48,379 nt of DNA from Clostridiales bacterium (GTDB taxonomy: Bacteria; Bacillota_A; Clostridia; Oscillospirales; Oscillospiraceae), in NCBI GenBank assembly GCA_014799485.1, contig JAAVHY010000020.1, positions 1-48,379 of the forward strand, given 5' to 3'. Positions 31,954 to 40,241 of this stretch are shown piece after piece. A program made the position numbers and the translations under genes. Under the pieces are notes generated by a model. The model saw only the letters and a list, made by a program, of their open reading frames with translations, searched no databases and had not been told where the DNA came from. Position 1 is the first letter of the stretch; each line of letters opens with the position of its first letter.

Positions 31954-34587
31954 TCATCCGGCGGCATACTGCCGGACGTCCGGCATTGCGATCACATGAC
32001 CGGTCCTGAGGGTGGCCGTCTGTTTGAGGGTAAAGCCCTCTCCGGAATAATCGGTGTCCAACTCCAAGATCACATAACGCCCGCTGCCCTCGCCTCTGGA
32101 CGCGACCTGGATCATGTCAGGCTCACGATTGACATAGACGTTCACGACCCGCACGTCAAGCTCCGCTCCTGTACCGTCGTAAAACGCGAAAGGTTCCATG
32201 GTGACGAAATAGTCATCGTAGACCTCGCCCCGGCTGTTGACGACCCCATCTCCCACGAGGCTGATCACCAGACCATCCATGCCAGCGTCGTACTCCACTG
32301 CGACCGCAGTCAGGACACCGTTTTTGTAGACAGGCGTCACGCTGACGATATGTCCGGCAGTCAAGGGATAACTCATCCCTTCCGGGAGCCATCCGGGGTT
32401 GGCGTCGGCCTTGGCCGTTTTTCCGTCGCCCAAGATCAGCAGACAGGTGTTGTAGAGTCCTGTGCCGGAGCCGGCCTTGGCGGTCTTGTAGTAGATAGGC
32501 TCTCCCGTCCGGGCGTCCACATAGCCGTCCAGTACCCGCTCGGTCGAGTGATCCTGGGCCTCCGCCAGTTCAAAGGGCTTGTTGATGTCCAGTTTTTCCC
32601 GAACGATCTCATCTTCTCTGGATTGGGAAAGGAGCCATTCATATCCAGCGTCCGATCTCCGGCAGGAGTAGCCGTTGGAACCGCCGTCAAAGGAAACCCA
32701 GCGGATACCCATGGTCTGGCCCTGAAACTGGTCGGGGCTGTCCAGAAAAGCGCGAATCAGCTGGTACTGCTCCTCAACAGGAGCCTTTGCATCCACATAC
32801 AGATGGCTCAATTCATAGCCTACGGTGTCCTGATACAGATAGGCCAGCTCCTGCCATGTGTCGTTGGAGAGAAGGTTGTCGGTCCTGTTGGTGATCAGAA
32901 TGTTGTCGTCCGAGATCAGATAGAGGTAATTGTACGGGTCCCAGTCCTCGAATACCTTGTTTCCGTCCGCGTTGAAATAGTAGTCCCATGTGATGGTGCT
33001 GTCCGTCCGGTAATAATGGCGGGTAGTGTTTTGGGCCGTTTCGTTATAGCCGTCACTCATCATGCCCCGGGCAAAGACGGAGTCCTTGGTATAGTTCTGC
33101 CCCCATTGATCCTCGAAAAGCCAGATCCCGGCAAAGAAGTTGTCCCGGTTTCGGTTGGTCTCTGCCACGATCATGCCGCCCACTGACTGTCCGGTGCCGT
33201 AGATGTAGTTGGTGTCGATGCTGTAGGTGTCAATGAGGCTGTCCCAAAGGGCCACAATGGCTTCATACTGCGCGGGGGTCCCTCCGTTGTCGTTCACCCG
33301 CTCGGTGACGGTGGGGACCACGACGATGAGGCCGTCCAGCTCCGGGTGCTGATCCCGCACAAACTGCTGTGCCCACGGGGATGTGTATACAGACGGACCT
33401 CTCGTCTCCAGCACGGACTCTATGGGGTGCGTCCCCTCGCCAGTGGCCGGATTTTGGACGGTCACCAGAGCGTACTTCTTGGCGGAATCATAATTCTCCG
33501 GAACATACAGCGCGTAGGATACGTCCACATCGGAATACTCCCCGGTGATCTCGGAGAAGCAGTGATCCTTGTGGAACGGCGCACCGTCCGGCGTGCCGTA
33601 GCTGGTATTGTTGGTATAATATCGGAAGCCCTCAATGCCCTCGATGGCATAGCTGCCATAGGCGGCGCTTTTCCCGGAGCTGCCCATCGTTCCGCCCGGG
33701 CCGCCTCCGCGCATACCGCCGCCTGACCCTCCGCCGTTCGCTCCTTGTCCGCCGCTGCCGCCGCGGCCCGAAGCAGTGGCGTAATTATCCACCGCGTTTT
33801 CGCTGGCCGCAATGGTTGTGTTGCCAACGGTAATGTTCTTTTTCTGCGTAACGCTCACCGCCATGGCCGAGGCAAAGGAGGACTCGCTTGCCAGATGGTA
33901 GTCCGTATAGACCGACAGGGTCACGGTATCATGGTCGATAGTGATGTCCGTGATGCCGCCGATCTCACCGTTCCCGAAGTTTTCCAGTATGGTACCGGTA
34001 TGAACCTCAAGGGCATAGGTATCCCGGTCGATCTCAGCGCCGGTCAGATCCATATCATACCGGATCTGGACTGCGGAGAGCTTGACCCCATCCACATCCA
34101 CAAAGCCTCGTGTGGTGACCGTCTGTATCTGTCCCTCTCCTGATGGCGTCTCCTCCGTTCCGGATTGCGGGTGCAAAACGGCGTTGATCTGCTCCACAAG
34201 AGCGTCATAAAGCGCCCGCGTGGACGGCTGCGACTCGAAGTTGATGACTATGGTATGCTCCGCTGTGTGCAGGACGATACAGGGCTTCACTTTTGCGTTC
34301 ACGCACAGCAGATATTGTCCAAACTCGCCATTTTCCCATCGACCGCTTTTCTCCTTCCCGTCATCAACACCGTCAAGCAAGGAGCCATAGTCCAGCTCTC
34401 CGCGGTACTCAATGCGGGCAACTTCTTCGTAAACAATAGGCAGCTCATATCCGGACCGCCCCGTTACGAGAAGCCTTTCTGTCTCAGCGACACAGCTGGT
34501 ATTCTTGACCGGCTTCATAAAGAACGAGAGCACAGCAATCACCGCGACCCACAAAACGATGGTGACCACGATCTTTCCTTTTTTCAT
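31954..34587 (-). CDS. Membrane-anchored esterase with a Gly-rich linker (877 aa)
   Basis: An N-terminal membrane helix (VVTIVLWVAVIAVLSFFM) is followed by a beta-rich region of about residues 30-150 that resembles a PH-like or surface domain. A second region carries the pattern VTVGNTTIAASENAVDNY-like strands. A Gly/Ser/Met-rich linker follows (about residues 270-305). Then comes an alpha/beta-hydrolase domain with SYALYVPENYDSAKKYALV and the nucleophile elbow GTGQSVGGM, as in PHB-depolymerase/feruloyl-esterase-like enzymes. The C-terminal 250 residues are of unknown type. It faces outward and probably cleaves esters at the cell surface. ATG 34587 has GGGAGGG and lies 18 bases after the nucleotidase gene. 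The substrate is unknown. Confidence 0.82.
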   Translation of the reverse strand: MKKGKIVVTIVLWVAVIAVLSFFMKPVKNTSCVAETERLLVTGRSGYELPIVYEEVARIEYRGELDYGSLLDGVDDGKEKSGRWENGEFGQYLLCVNAKVKPCIVLHTAEHTIVINFESQPSTRALYDALVEQINAVLHPQSGTEETPSGEGQIQTVTTRGFVDVDGVKLSAVQIRYDMDLTGAEIDRDTYALEVHTGTILENFGNGEIGGITDITIDHDTVTLSVYTDYHLASESSFASAMAVSVTQKKNITVGNTTIAASENAVDNYATASGRGGSGGQGANGGGSGGGMRGGGPGGTMGSSGKSAAYGSYAIEGIEGFRYYTNNTSYGTPDGAPFHKDHCFSEITGEYSDVDVSYALYVPENYDSAKKYALVTVQNPATGEGTHPIESVLETRGPSVYTSPWAQQFVRDQHPELDGLIVVVPTVTERVNDNGGTPAQYEAIVALWDSLIDTYSIDTNYIYGTGQSVGGMIVAETNRNRDNFFAGIWLFEDQWGQNYTKDSVFARGMMSDGYNETAQNTTRHYYRTDSTITWDYYFNADGNKVFEDWDPYNYLYLISDDNILITNRTDNLLSNDTWQELAYLYQDTVGYELSHLYVDAKAPVEEQYQLIRAFLDSPDQFQGQTMGIRWVSFDGGSNGYSCRRSDAGYEWLLSQSREDEIVREKLDINKPFELAEAQDHSTERVLDGYVDARTGEPIYYKTAKAGSGTGLYNTCLLILGDGKTAKADANPGWLPEGMSYPLTAGHIVSVTPVYKNGVLTAVAVEYDAGMDGLVISLVGDGVVNSRGEVYDDYFVTMEPFAFYDGTGAELDVRVVNVYVNREPDMIQVASRGEGSGRYVILELDTDYSGEGFTLKQTATLRTGHVIAMPDVRQYAAG

Positions 34588-34605
34588 GCGAAGCCCTCCC
34601 GGTAT

Positions 34606-36420
34606 TCATTTGTTTTTGCGCTTTGCCCAGACGATAATGGCCGCAGCTATGCCGATGGCGGATATGATGGCGATTATGACCGGAAGGGGGTTCATGGGGT
34701 TATCCCCAGCAGCGGAAGCACCGTCTGGCTTGGGCGTCTCATCGGGAGCGGTGGAAGTCCCCTCAGGCGTGGGAATGGTATCCTCGCTATCAGCGGGGGG
34801 AGTCCACGTACCGGCCTCAACGAGGGTCATGCGGCCCTGTGGAACCTCATAGCGGGAAGAATCATAATGATCGGAGGCCAGATAATTGACCATCAGATTG
34901 ACCAGATCAGCATCGCCGTCCCAAAGCTCGGTGGCTCCGCTGGGGGCTACGCCGAACTCGCCGGTCACCACATAGGTCTCGTCGTCAACAATCTCCCTGC
35001 CGTCATCCAGCACCGCGTAGAGGATATTCCCCTCAGTGTCATAGACAAAGCTGATTCCGGACACCTGCCGGAAACCGGGGGACTCCTGGCCCTTGGCGGA
35101 GCTGGAACAAGCCGCCTTCAGGGAGGACTTGATCTGCGCGCCGGTCATATTTGCCTCCACGACCGTACCGCCATTGGCGAACACGTTGTACAATTCCAAA
35201 AGGGTGATGTCGCCCGCCTCAATGGAGGCGCGGATGCGCACGCCGCTGAACCAGGAGATGTCGGCATCGGTGGCGGCGCGGATGGCATCGGCGATCAGAT
35301 TGCCCAGGTTTTCCTCGGCCATGCGTATGCCCATGCCGTCCTCGGCGGCGGAGGCGCGTTCACCACACAGGAAGTAGTCGGTGTGGCCCACGACCCGACC
35401 GAGCAGATCGTCGATCTGGTCGTTCCGCTTTTCCACCAGCGTGGCCACAGCGGGATCGGCGGTGTAGGATGCCTCGTATTCGGCGCTGGACATCTGGGAT
35501 GCGCTTTTTTCCACGATAGCACGGCTTGCTGTATCGACTGTCAGGGTGACAACGCCGATGTTATCACCAAAGCAGCCGGTCTGGACGATCAGTGTGCCGT
35601 TCTCGTTATCGCACACATAGCCCTTGCCCTCGCCAATGACGCTGTGGGTGTGACCGTCGATATAGAGGTCGATGCCGGGCACCTGCATAGCCACCTGATA
35701 GCTGTTGACGTCGGTGGCGGTCACGGCGGTGAAGGTGTCGTCGTTGTCGGGCCAGCCGGTATGGCCGAGGGCAACAATGATATCGCAGCCCTCCTCGTTT
35801 TTCAGGATATCCACATACTTTTGGGCTGTCGCAATAGTGCCGAGCTTCTTGAAGGGGGTGGTGCTGTCAGTCGGAGGGGAGCTGGTGGTCGTGAGGCCAA
35901 ACATTCCGATCTTCACACCGGAGGCAGTGGTGAAAACGGTGTAAGGCTGAAGGGGCAGCTCGCCGTCCGCACCGAGGGCCTCATCCCTGCCGTTTGTGAC
36001 CAGGTTAGCGCAGAGGATAGGGAAGCTCGTGGCCTCATCGTGGGCAATCAACTCCCCAAGGCCGTTGGGAATGTCGTTGTTGCCCACAGCCAGCGCATCG
36101 TAGCCGGCTTCGTTCATGACCTCCACCACGGACTCACCGTTGGTCAGATGGGCCACGGCCTCGCCGCCCGCAAACACGTCTCCGGCGCTGACGGTCAGGA
36201 CATTGGCATTGCCGTACTGTGCCTTATAAGCATCCGCCACAGCCTTCACATACGGCTCCACATTCAGGTGACCATGGACGTCGTTGGTGTGGACAAATAT
36301 CACGGTCTCGGTGGAAGCGCCGCTTTCTGCCGCCGCGGCAGGAAACACGGCCAGTCCGTCCAGCATGGCGACTACCATGACAAATACCAAAATGGTGCAA
36401 ATGGATCTCCTCTTGTTCAT
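34606..36420 (-). CDS. Surface 5'-nucleotidase/cyclic phosphodiesterase-like protein
   Basis: A 604-residue exported protein: signal ending AVFPAAAA, then a metallophosphatase domain (VIFVHTNDVHGHLN, VSAGDVFAGGE, LAVGNNDIPNG, VALGHTGWPDND, YIDGHTHSVIGE). A C-terminal 5'-nucleotidase domain follows (ISWFSGVRIRASIEAGDITL, GFRQVSGISFVYD) and a Thr/Pro-rich stalk. The last hydrophobic helix (VIIAIISAIGIAAAIIVW) with a basic tail anchors it. The motif usually GNHE/D is GNND here, which may affect the catalytic histidine. ATG 36420 has AGGAG 9 nt upstream. It has its own near-consensus promoter at 36498-36527. Confidence 0.9.
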   Translation of the reverse strand: MNKRRSICTILVFVMVVAMLDGLAVFPAAAAESGASTETVIFVHTNDVHGHLNVEPYVKAVADAYKAQYGNANVLTVSAGDVFAGGEAVAHLTNGESVVEVMNEAGYDALAVGNNDIPNGLGELIAHDEATSFPILCANLVTNGRDEALGADGELPLQPYTVFTTASGVKIGMFGLTTTSSPPTDSTTPFKKLGTIATAQKYVDILKNEEGCDIIVALGHTGWPDNDDTFTAVTATDVNSYQVAMQVPGIDLYIDGHTHSVIGEGKGYVCDNENGTLIVQTGCFGDNIGVVTLTVDTASRAIVEKSASQMSSAEYEASYTADPAVATLVEKRNDQIDDLLGRVVGHTDYFLCGERASAAEDGMGIRMAEENLGNLIADAIRAATDADISWFSGVRIRASIEAGDITLLELYNVFANGGTVVEANMTGAQIKSSLKAACSSSAKGQESPGFRQVSGISFVYDTEGNILYAVLDDGREIVDDETYVVTGEFGVAPSGATELWDGDADLVNLMVNYLASDHYDSSRYEVPQGRMTLVEAGTWTPPADSEDTIPTPEGTSTAPDETPKPDGASAAGDNPMNPLPVIIAIISAIGIAAAIIVWAKRKNK

Positions 36421-36497
36421 TGTGTTTTTCTCCTGGCGTATGACGCCGTCATTTTTGCATACTGAGACACAGTGCCGCCGCAATATGTATATTGGCG

Positions 36498-36527
36498 ATT
36501 ATAGATGGGGCCAGAAAGCGCTGTCAA
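36498..36527 (-). promoter_or_regulatory. Consensus sigma-A promoter of the nucleotidase gene
   Basis: On the minus strand TTGACA (36527-36522), an 18-base spacer and TATAAT (36503-36498), both hexamers perfect. The nucleotidase ATG is at 36420, giving a leader of about 70 bases. It should drive the nucleotidase and the membrane esterase behind it strongly. Confidence 0.8.
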
Positions 36528-36577
36528 GCGATTGGAAGAATTCAAGACTTGTGGGAAAAAATGCGGGTAACAAGTGG

Positions 36578-36605
36578 CGGAGGGCGCCCACATGAGCACC
36601 CTCCG
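36578..36605. terminator. Hairpin between lipoprotein esterase and nucleotidase genes
   Basis: The arms 36578-36587 and 36596-36605 (CGGAGGGYGC type, one mismatch) are followed on the plus strand by TTGTGTTTTG. On the minus strand, where the upstream esterase is encoded, only CCACTTGTT follows. It probably weakly terminates the esterase transcript ahead of the nucleotidase promoter. The T-tract quality is poor in that direction. Confidence 0.4.
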
Positions 36606-36630
36606 TTGTGTTTTGTAAAAAGAAGAATTT

Positions 36631-37701
36631 TTATCCGTTGCTCTGCTCAAAGAGCCAGTCCCGCACCGCAGAGAGCTTGTAGCCATAGTTGAAAGAGGCC
36701 ATATGCTCCATGCCTGTGCCGCCGCCCAGTACGGTGCCTGTCTCAAAGCGGATCATGTTGGCAGACCGGCCTTGCTCCAACAGCACCCGCACCGCCTCAT
36801 CCTGCTCCTCCGTACTTTTCTGTGCGTCCCAGGTGCCATAGCTGTAAGCTATGCCGGCTCCATCCAGCATTGCCATCACCTCGTCCTGACCGCGGGATGC
36901 CTTGGCGTCGCCACCCGCGGTGATATAGAAGAAGGTTTTTTCCTCCAGCGGTTTCAGGACGGAAATATCCCACTGGCCGGAGACAAACAGGCTGGCGGCA
37001 AACAGGTCGGGGCACTTGCCGTTGAGGTAAAGGGAGGTCATACAGCCCATGGACTGCCCGGTGGCGTACAGCCGGCCGGCGTCAATGCTATACTCCGTCT
37101 GCAAAACGGTGAGCAGTCGGACAGCCACTTCAATCTGCTTTGAGGTGTTCCAGTTATCATCCACAACGGTCTCGGTGAAAGCAGGAACAAGTACAAAGGA
37201 GGGGTGCTTCGCCTGGTCCTCCTCGGTGACCCACACAGTGGCGCCGTAGTACTGCTCCACGATTTGCTTGGCCGTTTTTCCCGCGCCGGTGGAGTCAGGA
37301 ATGAACATGAGAAGCGGATATTCCCGGGTGCCGTCATAGCCCTCAGGGATATAGAGGCTGTATTCCAGAGAGAGCCCCGTGTCCGGGTCCTCGAAGGTGA
37401 ACTGCTCAAACTTACTGGCGTTTCCGTCCAGAACGGCCTGGATTTCCGGGTCAGTAGAGGTTCCGCCCATCATGCCGCCGCCGGGGCCGCCGTTTCCGCC
37501 CCTGTTGCCGCCGTTTCCACGATGGTCAGAAGGCGGCGCTTGCGTCCCTTCAGGCACTCGGGCCGTCTCGCTCCCCGCCGTGGGCTCACCCTGATCGGCC
37601 TCCGCTTTCCCGGGCGCGGCTGTATCAGGCGTGGACGCTTCTCCGCAAGCCGGCAGGCAAAAGAGTAGGGCAGCGCCCAGTAACAACGCAATTCTTTTCA
37701 T
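36631..37701 (-). CDS. Lipoprotein esterase (PHB-depolymerase-like)
   Basis: A 356-residue lipoprotein: signal with FCLPACG (lipidated cysteine near residue 19), then a Thr/Pro/Gly-rich linker with GGNGGPGGGMMGG. An alpha/beta-hydrolase domain follows (LSLEYSLYIPEGYDGTREYP, LYATGQSMGCMTSLYLN with the nucleophile serine). A GMEHMASFNYGYKL segment holds the likely catalytic histidine. It is a smaller relative of the 877-residue membrane esterase two genes on. The two share the domain and the Gly-rich linker, so they may act on the same surface substrate. ATG 37701 lies 15 bases after the MarR gene, with a weak ribosome-binding site, so it may be under MarR control. Confidence 0.87.
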   Translation of the reverse strand: MKRIALLLGAALLFCLPACGEASTPDTAAPGKAEADQGEPTAGSETARVPEGTQAPPSDHRGNGGNRGGNGGPGGGMMGGTSTDPEIQAVLDGNASKFEQFTFEDPDTGLSLEYSLYIPEGYDGTREYPLLMFIPDSTGAGKTAKQIVEQYYGATVWVTEEDQAKHPSFVLVPAFTETVVDDNWNTSKQIEVAVRLLTVLQTEYSIDAGRLYATGQSMGCMTSLYLNGKCPDLFAASLFVSGQWDISVLKPLEEKTFFYITAGGDAKASRGQDEVMAMLDGAGIAYSYGTWDAQKSTEEQDEAVRVLLEQGRSANMIRFETGTVLGGGTGMEHMASFNYGYKLSAVRDWLFEQSNG

Positions 37702-37716
37702 CAGATCATCCCCACT

Positions 37717-38496
37717 TCACGGTTCGTGCTTCATCTTGTGCATCGGGGCCTCGTGGTGGCCGTGGCGTTCCCTGGGAAAACGGTCCCGCCAGTCACCGCG
37801 AAGCCGCTCCAGAAGCGTGAGAAGCTGCGATTTTTCTTCTTCGCTGAGAGCGGAAAACAACTCCGGTTTTTCCTGTTCCCTTGCCTCGGCCCGCTCCCGT
37901 CCGGCCTGCGTCAGGTGGATATCAGCCGTGCGGCGATCTTCCGCGTTTTCACTGCGCGTGACGTATCCAGCGCGTTCCAGCTTTCCAATCACCTCGCTGG
38001 CGGAGCCGGGCTGTATGCCCAGCTTTTCAGTGAGCAGGCGCTGGGTCATATCGCCCTCATTCGCCAGAAGCCTCAGGATCCTGTCTTGCCCTCCACGGCT
38101 CTCCATGCCGAACCGGCTCATGTGATGCAGTTCGTGAAACAGGATACCCAGCTTGCCATCAGTGTCCATGGCATTGTACGCCTCCGTGCTGACAGCAAAG
38201 GGAGGTTTTCCGTGCGGGCCTCTACTGCCCCGGCCTTCGTGGCAGCCACGTCCGTCCGGCCTGTCAGGGCCGTATTCTTCCGGCCATTCATGCCCACCGT
38301 GCCGGTGGTGTTTTCCGTGCCCCCCGTGGTGGTCATGCCGCTCGTGCCAGCTGTGGTATTCCGCTTCATGGGCACCTTCTCCCGGGCGCTCGCCTCTGGC
38401 ATAAGCATCTCCGCGAGGGCAGCCCGGAGCACTCAGCTCACAGTGACGGTCGCAGCCAGGGCAGTTATGTTCCATTTCAAAATTCAACTCGGACAT
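37717..38496 (-). CDS. MarR-family regulator with a Cys/His-rich N-terminal extension
   Basis: A 259-residue regulator. Residues 12-29 contain four cysteines and a histidine (CPGCDRHCELSAPGCPRG). A long Gly/His/Glu-rich stretch follows (HHGGHGKHHRHGGHEW). The winged helix is MTQRLLTEKLGIQPGSASEV with the wing ENAEDRRTADIHLTQAG, and the C-terminal helix ends in a second His-rich tail (RERHGHHEAPMHKMKHE). The metal-binding look is striking, but metal sensing is not proven. Several clostridial MarR proteins near drug exporters have a similar Cys-rich start. ATG 38496 has AAGGA. It is divergent from the MATE exporter. Its promoter is flanked by two inverted operator half-sites, so it likely represses itself and the exporter. 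Confidence 0.9.
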   Translation of the reverse strand: MSELNFEMEHNCPGCDRHCELSAPGCPRGDAYARGERPGEGAHEAEYHSWHERHDHHGGHGKHHRHGGHEWPEEYGPDRPDGRGCHEGRGSRGPHGKPPFAVSTEAYNAMDTDGKLGILFHELHHMSRFGMESRGGQDRILRLLANEGDMTQRLLTEKLGIQPGSASEVIGKLERAGYVTRSENAEDRRTADIHLTQAGRERAEAREQEKPELFSALSEEEKSQLLTLLERLRGDWRDRFPRERHGHHEAPMHKMKHEP

Positions 38497-38523
38497 TCAG
38501 TAATTCCTTTCTATCTTAATTTG

Positions 38524-38573
38524 TAAGGCACCTTGATAATAACACTGTGCCACCCATTTGTCAAGGTGCCTTA
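38524..38573 (-). promoter_or_regulatory. MarR gene promoter bracketed by two inverted operator sites
   Basis: TAAGGCACCTTGA (38524-38536) and its exact complement TCAAGGTGCCTTA (38561-38573) enclose a near-consensus promoter on the minus strand: TTGACA (38564-38559), 17 bases, TATTAT (38541-38536). Each half-site is itself nearly palindromic and overlaps one hexamer, so a bound regulator would block RNA polymerase. This is the layout of direct autorepression by the MarR protein. Confidence 0.85.
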
Positions 38574-38646
38574 TAAAATTTCTTCCTGTTTGGTTTTGAC
38601 AAAAAATGCTGATATCAGAAGTCAGAAAATTTATTCAAAATTGCCT

Positions 38647-38675
38647 TTGCATCTTTTGGTCAGGACCCGTATAAT
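38647..38675 (+). promoter_or_regulatory. Promoter of the MATE exporter gene
   Basis: TTGCAT (38647-38652), 17 bases, TATAAT (38670-38675). The -10 is perfect and the -35 weak. Transcription should start near 38682, just before the leader hairpin at 38686. The inverted MarR half-sites lie 70-120 bases upstream. Confidence 0.65.
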
Positions 38676-38685
38676 GATAACACAA

Positions 38686-38737
38686 CGTGTAGCGTTCAAC
38701 CGCGTAAATGCCAGTTGAACGCCGCACGTTTTTTGTT
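38686..38737 (+). terminator. Leader terminator (attenuator) ahead of the MATE gene
   Basis: A stem GCGTTCAAC (38692-38700) with GTTGAACGC (38714-38722), extended by CGTG (38686-38689) with CACG (38725-38728), is followed at once by TTTTTTGTTTT. It sits between the promoter (-10 at 38670-38675) and the exporter start (38772), so most transcripts should stop here unless the hairpin is prevented. An in-frame or overlapping small ORF starts at ATG 38708 inside the hairpin, but I cannot say whether it is translated. Confidence 0.75.
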
Positions 38738-38771
38738 TTCCCCAAATTTTATCAGTCAGGAGATATGCTCT

Positions 38772-40199
38772 ATGGAAGAAAAACTGAATACTTTTTTAGC
38801 AACTGAGCCGATAGGACGACTTATGCGCAAATACGCCGTACCCTGTATCATTTCCCTGCTGGTGGCCGCGCTCTACAATATCGTTGACCAGATCTTTATC
38901 GGCTGGGGCGTCGGTCTGGAAGGTAATGGTGCCACCAACGCGGTATTCCCACTGACCGTGCTGGCGCTGGCCATTGCCACCATGATCGGCGACGGTGCCT
39001 GCTCCTTTGTCAGTATCAGTCTGGGCCGGCAGGACAGCGACAGTGCCCACCGCTCTGTGGGCAACGCCATTGTCCTTACCGTGGCCTCCGGTCTGGTGCT
39101 GATGGCCGTTTATCTGGCTTTCCGGGATCCCATCCTGTACCTGTTCGGGGCCAACGATGAGGTATCTGAGCTGACCAGAACCTACGCGAAAGACTATTTC
39201 CAGTGGATTGCTATCGGCGTCCCCTTCTATATGTTCGGACAGGGCATGAATCCCATCATCCGCTCCGATGGCAGCCCGCGCGTGGCCATGGCCGCCACCC
39301 TGGCCGGTGCTGTTGCTAATATCATTCTGGATCCCATTGCCATCTTCCTGCTGCACTGGGGGGTCATGGGAGCCGCCGTGGCCACTGTGGCCGGGCAGGT
39401 AATTACCGCAGGTATCTCGCTGGCCTATCTGTGCAAAATGAAAGCGATCAAGCTATCCCCAGACAGTTTCCCCCTGAGGGGCGGGCTCATGGCCCAGTTT
39501 ATTCCTCTGGGTTTTACCAGCTTTTTGAGCCAGTTCTCTCTGGTACTGGCCATGGGTGTAATGAACAACATGATTGCCCAGCACGGCGCAGCCTCCGCCT
39601 TTACGCTGGACGGCACCGCCGACATTGCTATGTCGGTGCAGGGCATCGTTATGAAATTCTTCCAGATCGTCATCTCAATCGTGGTGGGTATGGCTGCCGG
39701 ATGCATCCCCATTGTGGGCTTTAACTACGGCGCGGGGCTGTATGACCGTTGCCGGGCCATCATGAAGCGTCTCCTTCTGGCGGAGGCCATCGTGGGGGCG
39801 GTTGCCACGCTACTGTTTGAGCTTTTTCCCGTCCAGCTCATCTCCCTGTTCGGTTCGGACAACCCACCACTGTATTTTGCGTTCGCCAAGCTGGCCTTCC
39901 GCCTCTACCTGTGCCTGATGACGTTGGACTGTGTGAACAAGGCGTCCTTTATCTTCCTCCAGTCTCTGGGAAAGCCGGTGGAGTCCACGCTGCTGTCCCT
40001 GCTCCGGGAGGTGGTGCTGGCGGTGCCCCTGTCCGTGCTGCTGCCCATGCTGTTTGCCAACCTGTTCGGGACGGAAAGTGGTATCTACGGTCTGCTGTTG
40101 TCCATGCCGATAGCGGTAGCGCTTACCTTTATCGCGGCGGCAATAATCGACTTGCGGGTGTTCCATCAGCTCCGGCAGATGGAAGCGCAGGCTCAGTAA
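38772..40199 (+). CDS. MATE-family multidrug exporter
   Basis: A 475-residue inner-membrane exporter with twelve hydrophobic helices in two similar halves. The first helix is YAVPCIISLLVAALYNIVDQ followed by IFIGWGVGLEGN. GMNPIIRSDGSPRVAMAA in the first half and GFNYGAGLYDRCRAIMKR in the second are typical MATE loops. It should use a sodium or proton gradient to export drugs or other cationic or aromatic compounds. I chose ATG 38772, with AGGAG 9 nt upstream. The frame is open from 38715, but that part is the attenuator. It is divergent from the MarR gene, so an inducible resistance or efflux pair is likely. Confidence 0.94.
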   Translation: MEEKLNTFLATEPIGRLMRKYAVPCIISLLVAALYNIVDQIFIGWGVGLEGNGATNAVFPLTVLALAIATMIGDGACSFVSISLGRQDSDSAHRSVGNAIVLTVASGLVLMAVYLAFRDPILYLFGANDEVSELTRTYAKDYFQWIAIGVPFYMFGQGMNPIIRSDGSPRVAMAATLAGAVANIILDPIAIFLLHWGVMGAAVATVAGQVITAGISLAYLCKMKAIKLSPDSFPLRGGLMAQFIPLGFTSFLSQFSLVLAMGVMNNMIAQHGAASAFTLDGTADIAMSVQGIVMKFFQIVISIVVGMAAGCIPIVGFNYGAGLYDRCRAIMKRLLLAEAIVGAVATLLFELFPVQLISLFGSDNPPLYFAFAKLAFRLYLCLMTLDCVNKASFIFLQSLGKPVESTLLSLLREVVLAVPLSVLLPMLFANLFGTESGIYGLLLSMPIAVALTFIAAAIIDLRVFHQLRQMEAQAQ

Positions 40200-40241
40200 A
40201 CCCCGCAGAAATCGTCCCACTTAGAGCAGAAATACTGCTTT

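Noticed and set aside
31954..37701. Calling the two esterases tannases or feruloyl esterases
   Set aside because: Only the alpha/beta-hydrolase type and the G-Q-S-x-G elbow can be seen. Nothing in the sequence fixes the substrate.
38533..38718. Plus-strand 61-codon frame upstream of the MATE gene
   Set aside because: It runs through the MarR promoter/operators and the MATE promoter, and no ribosome-binding site precedes it.
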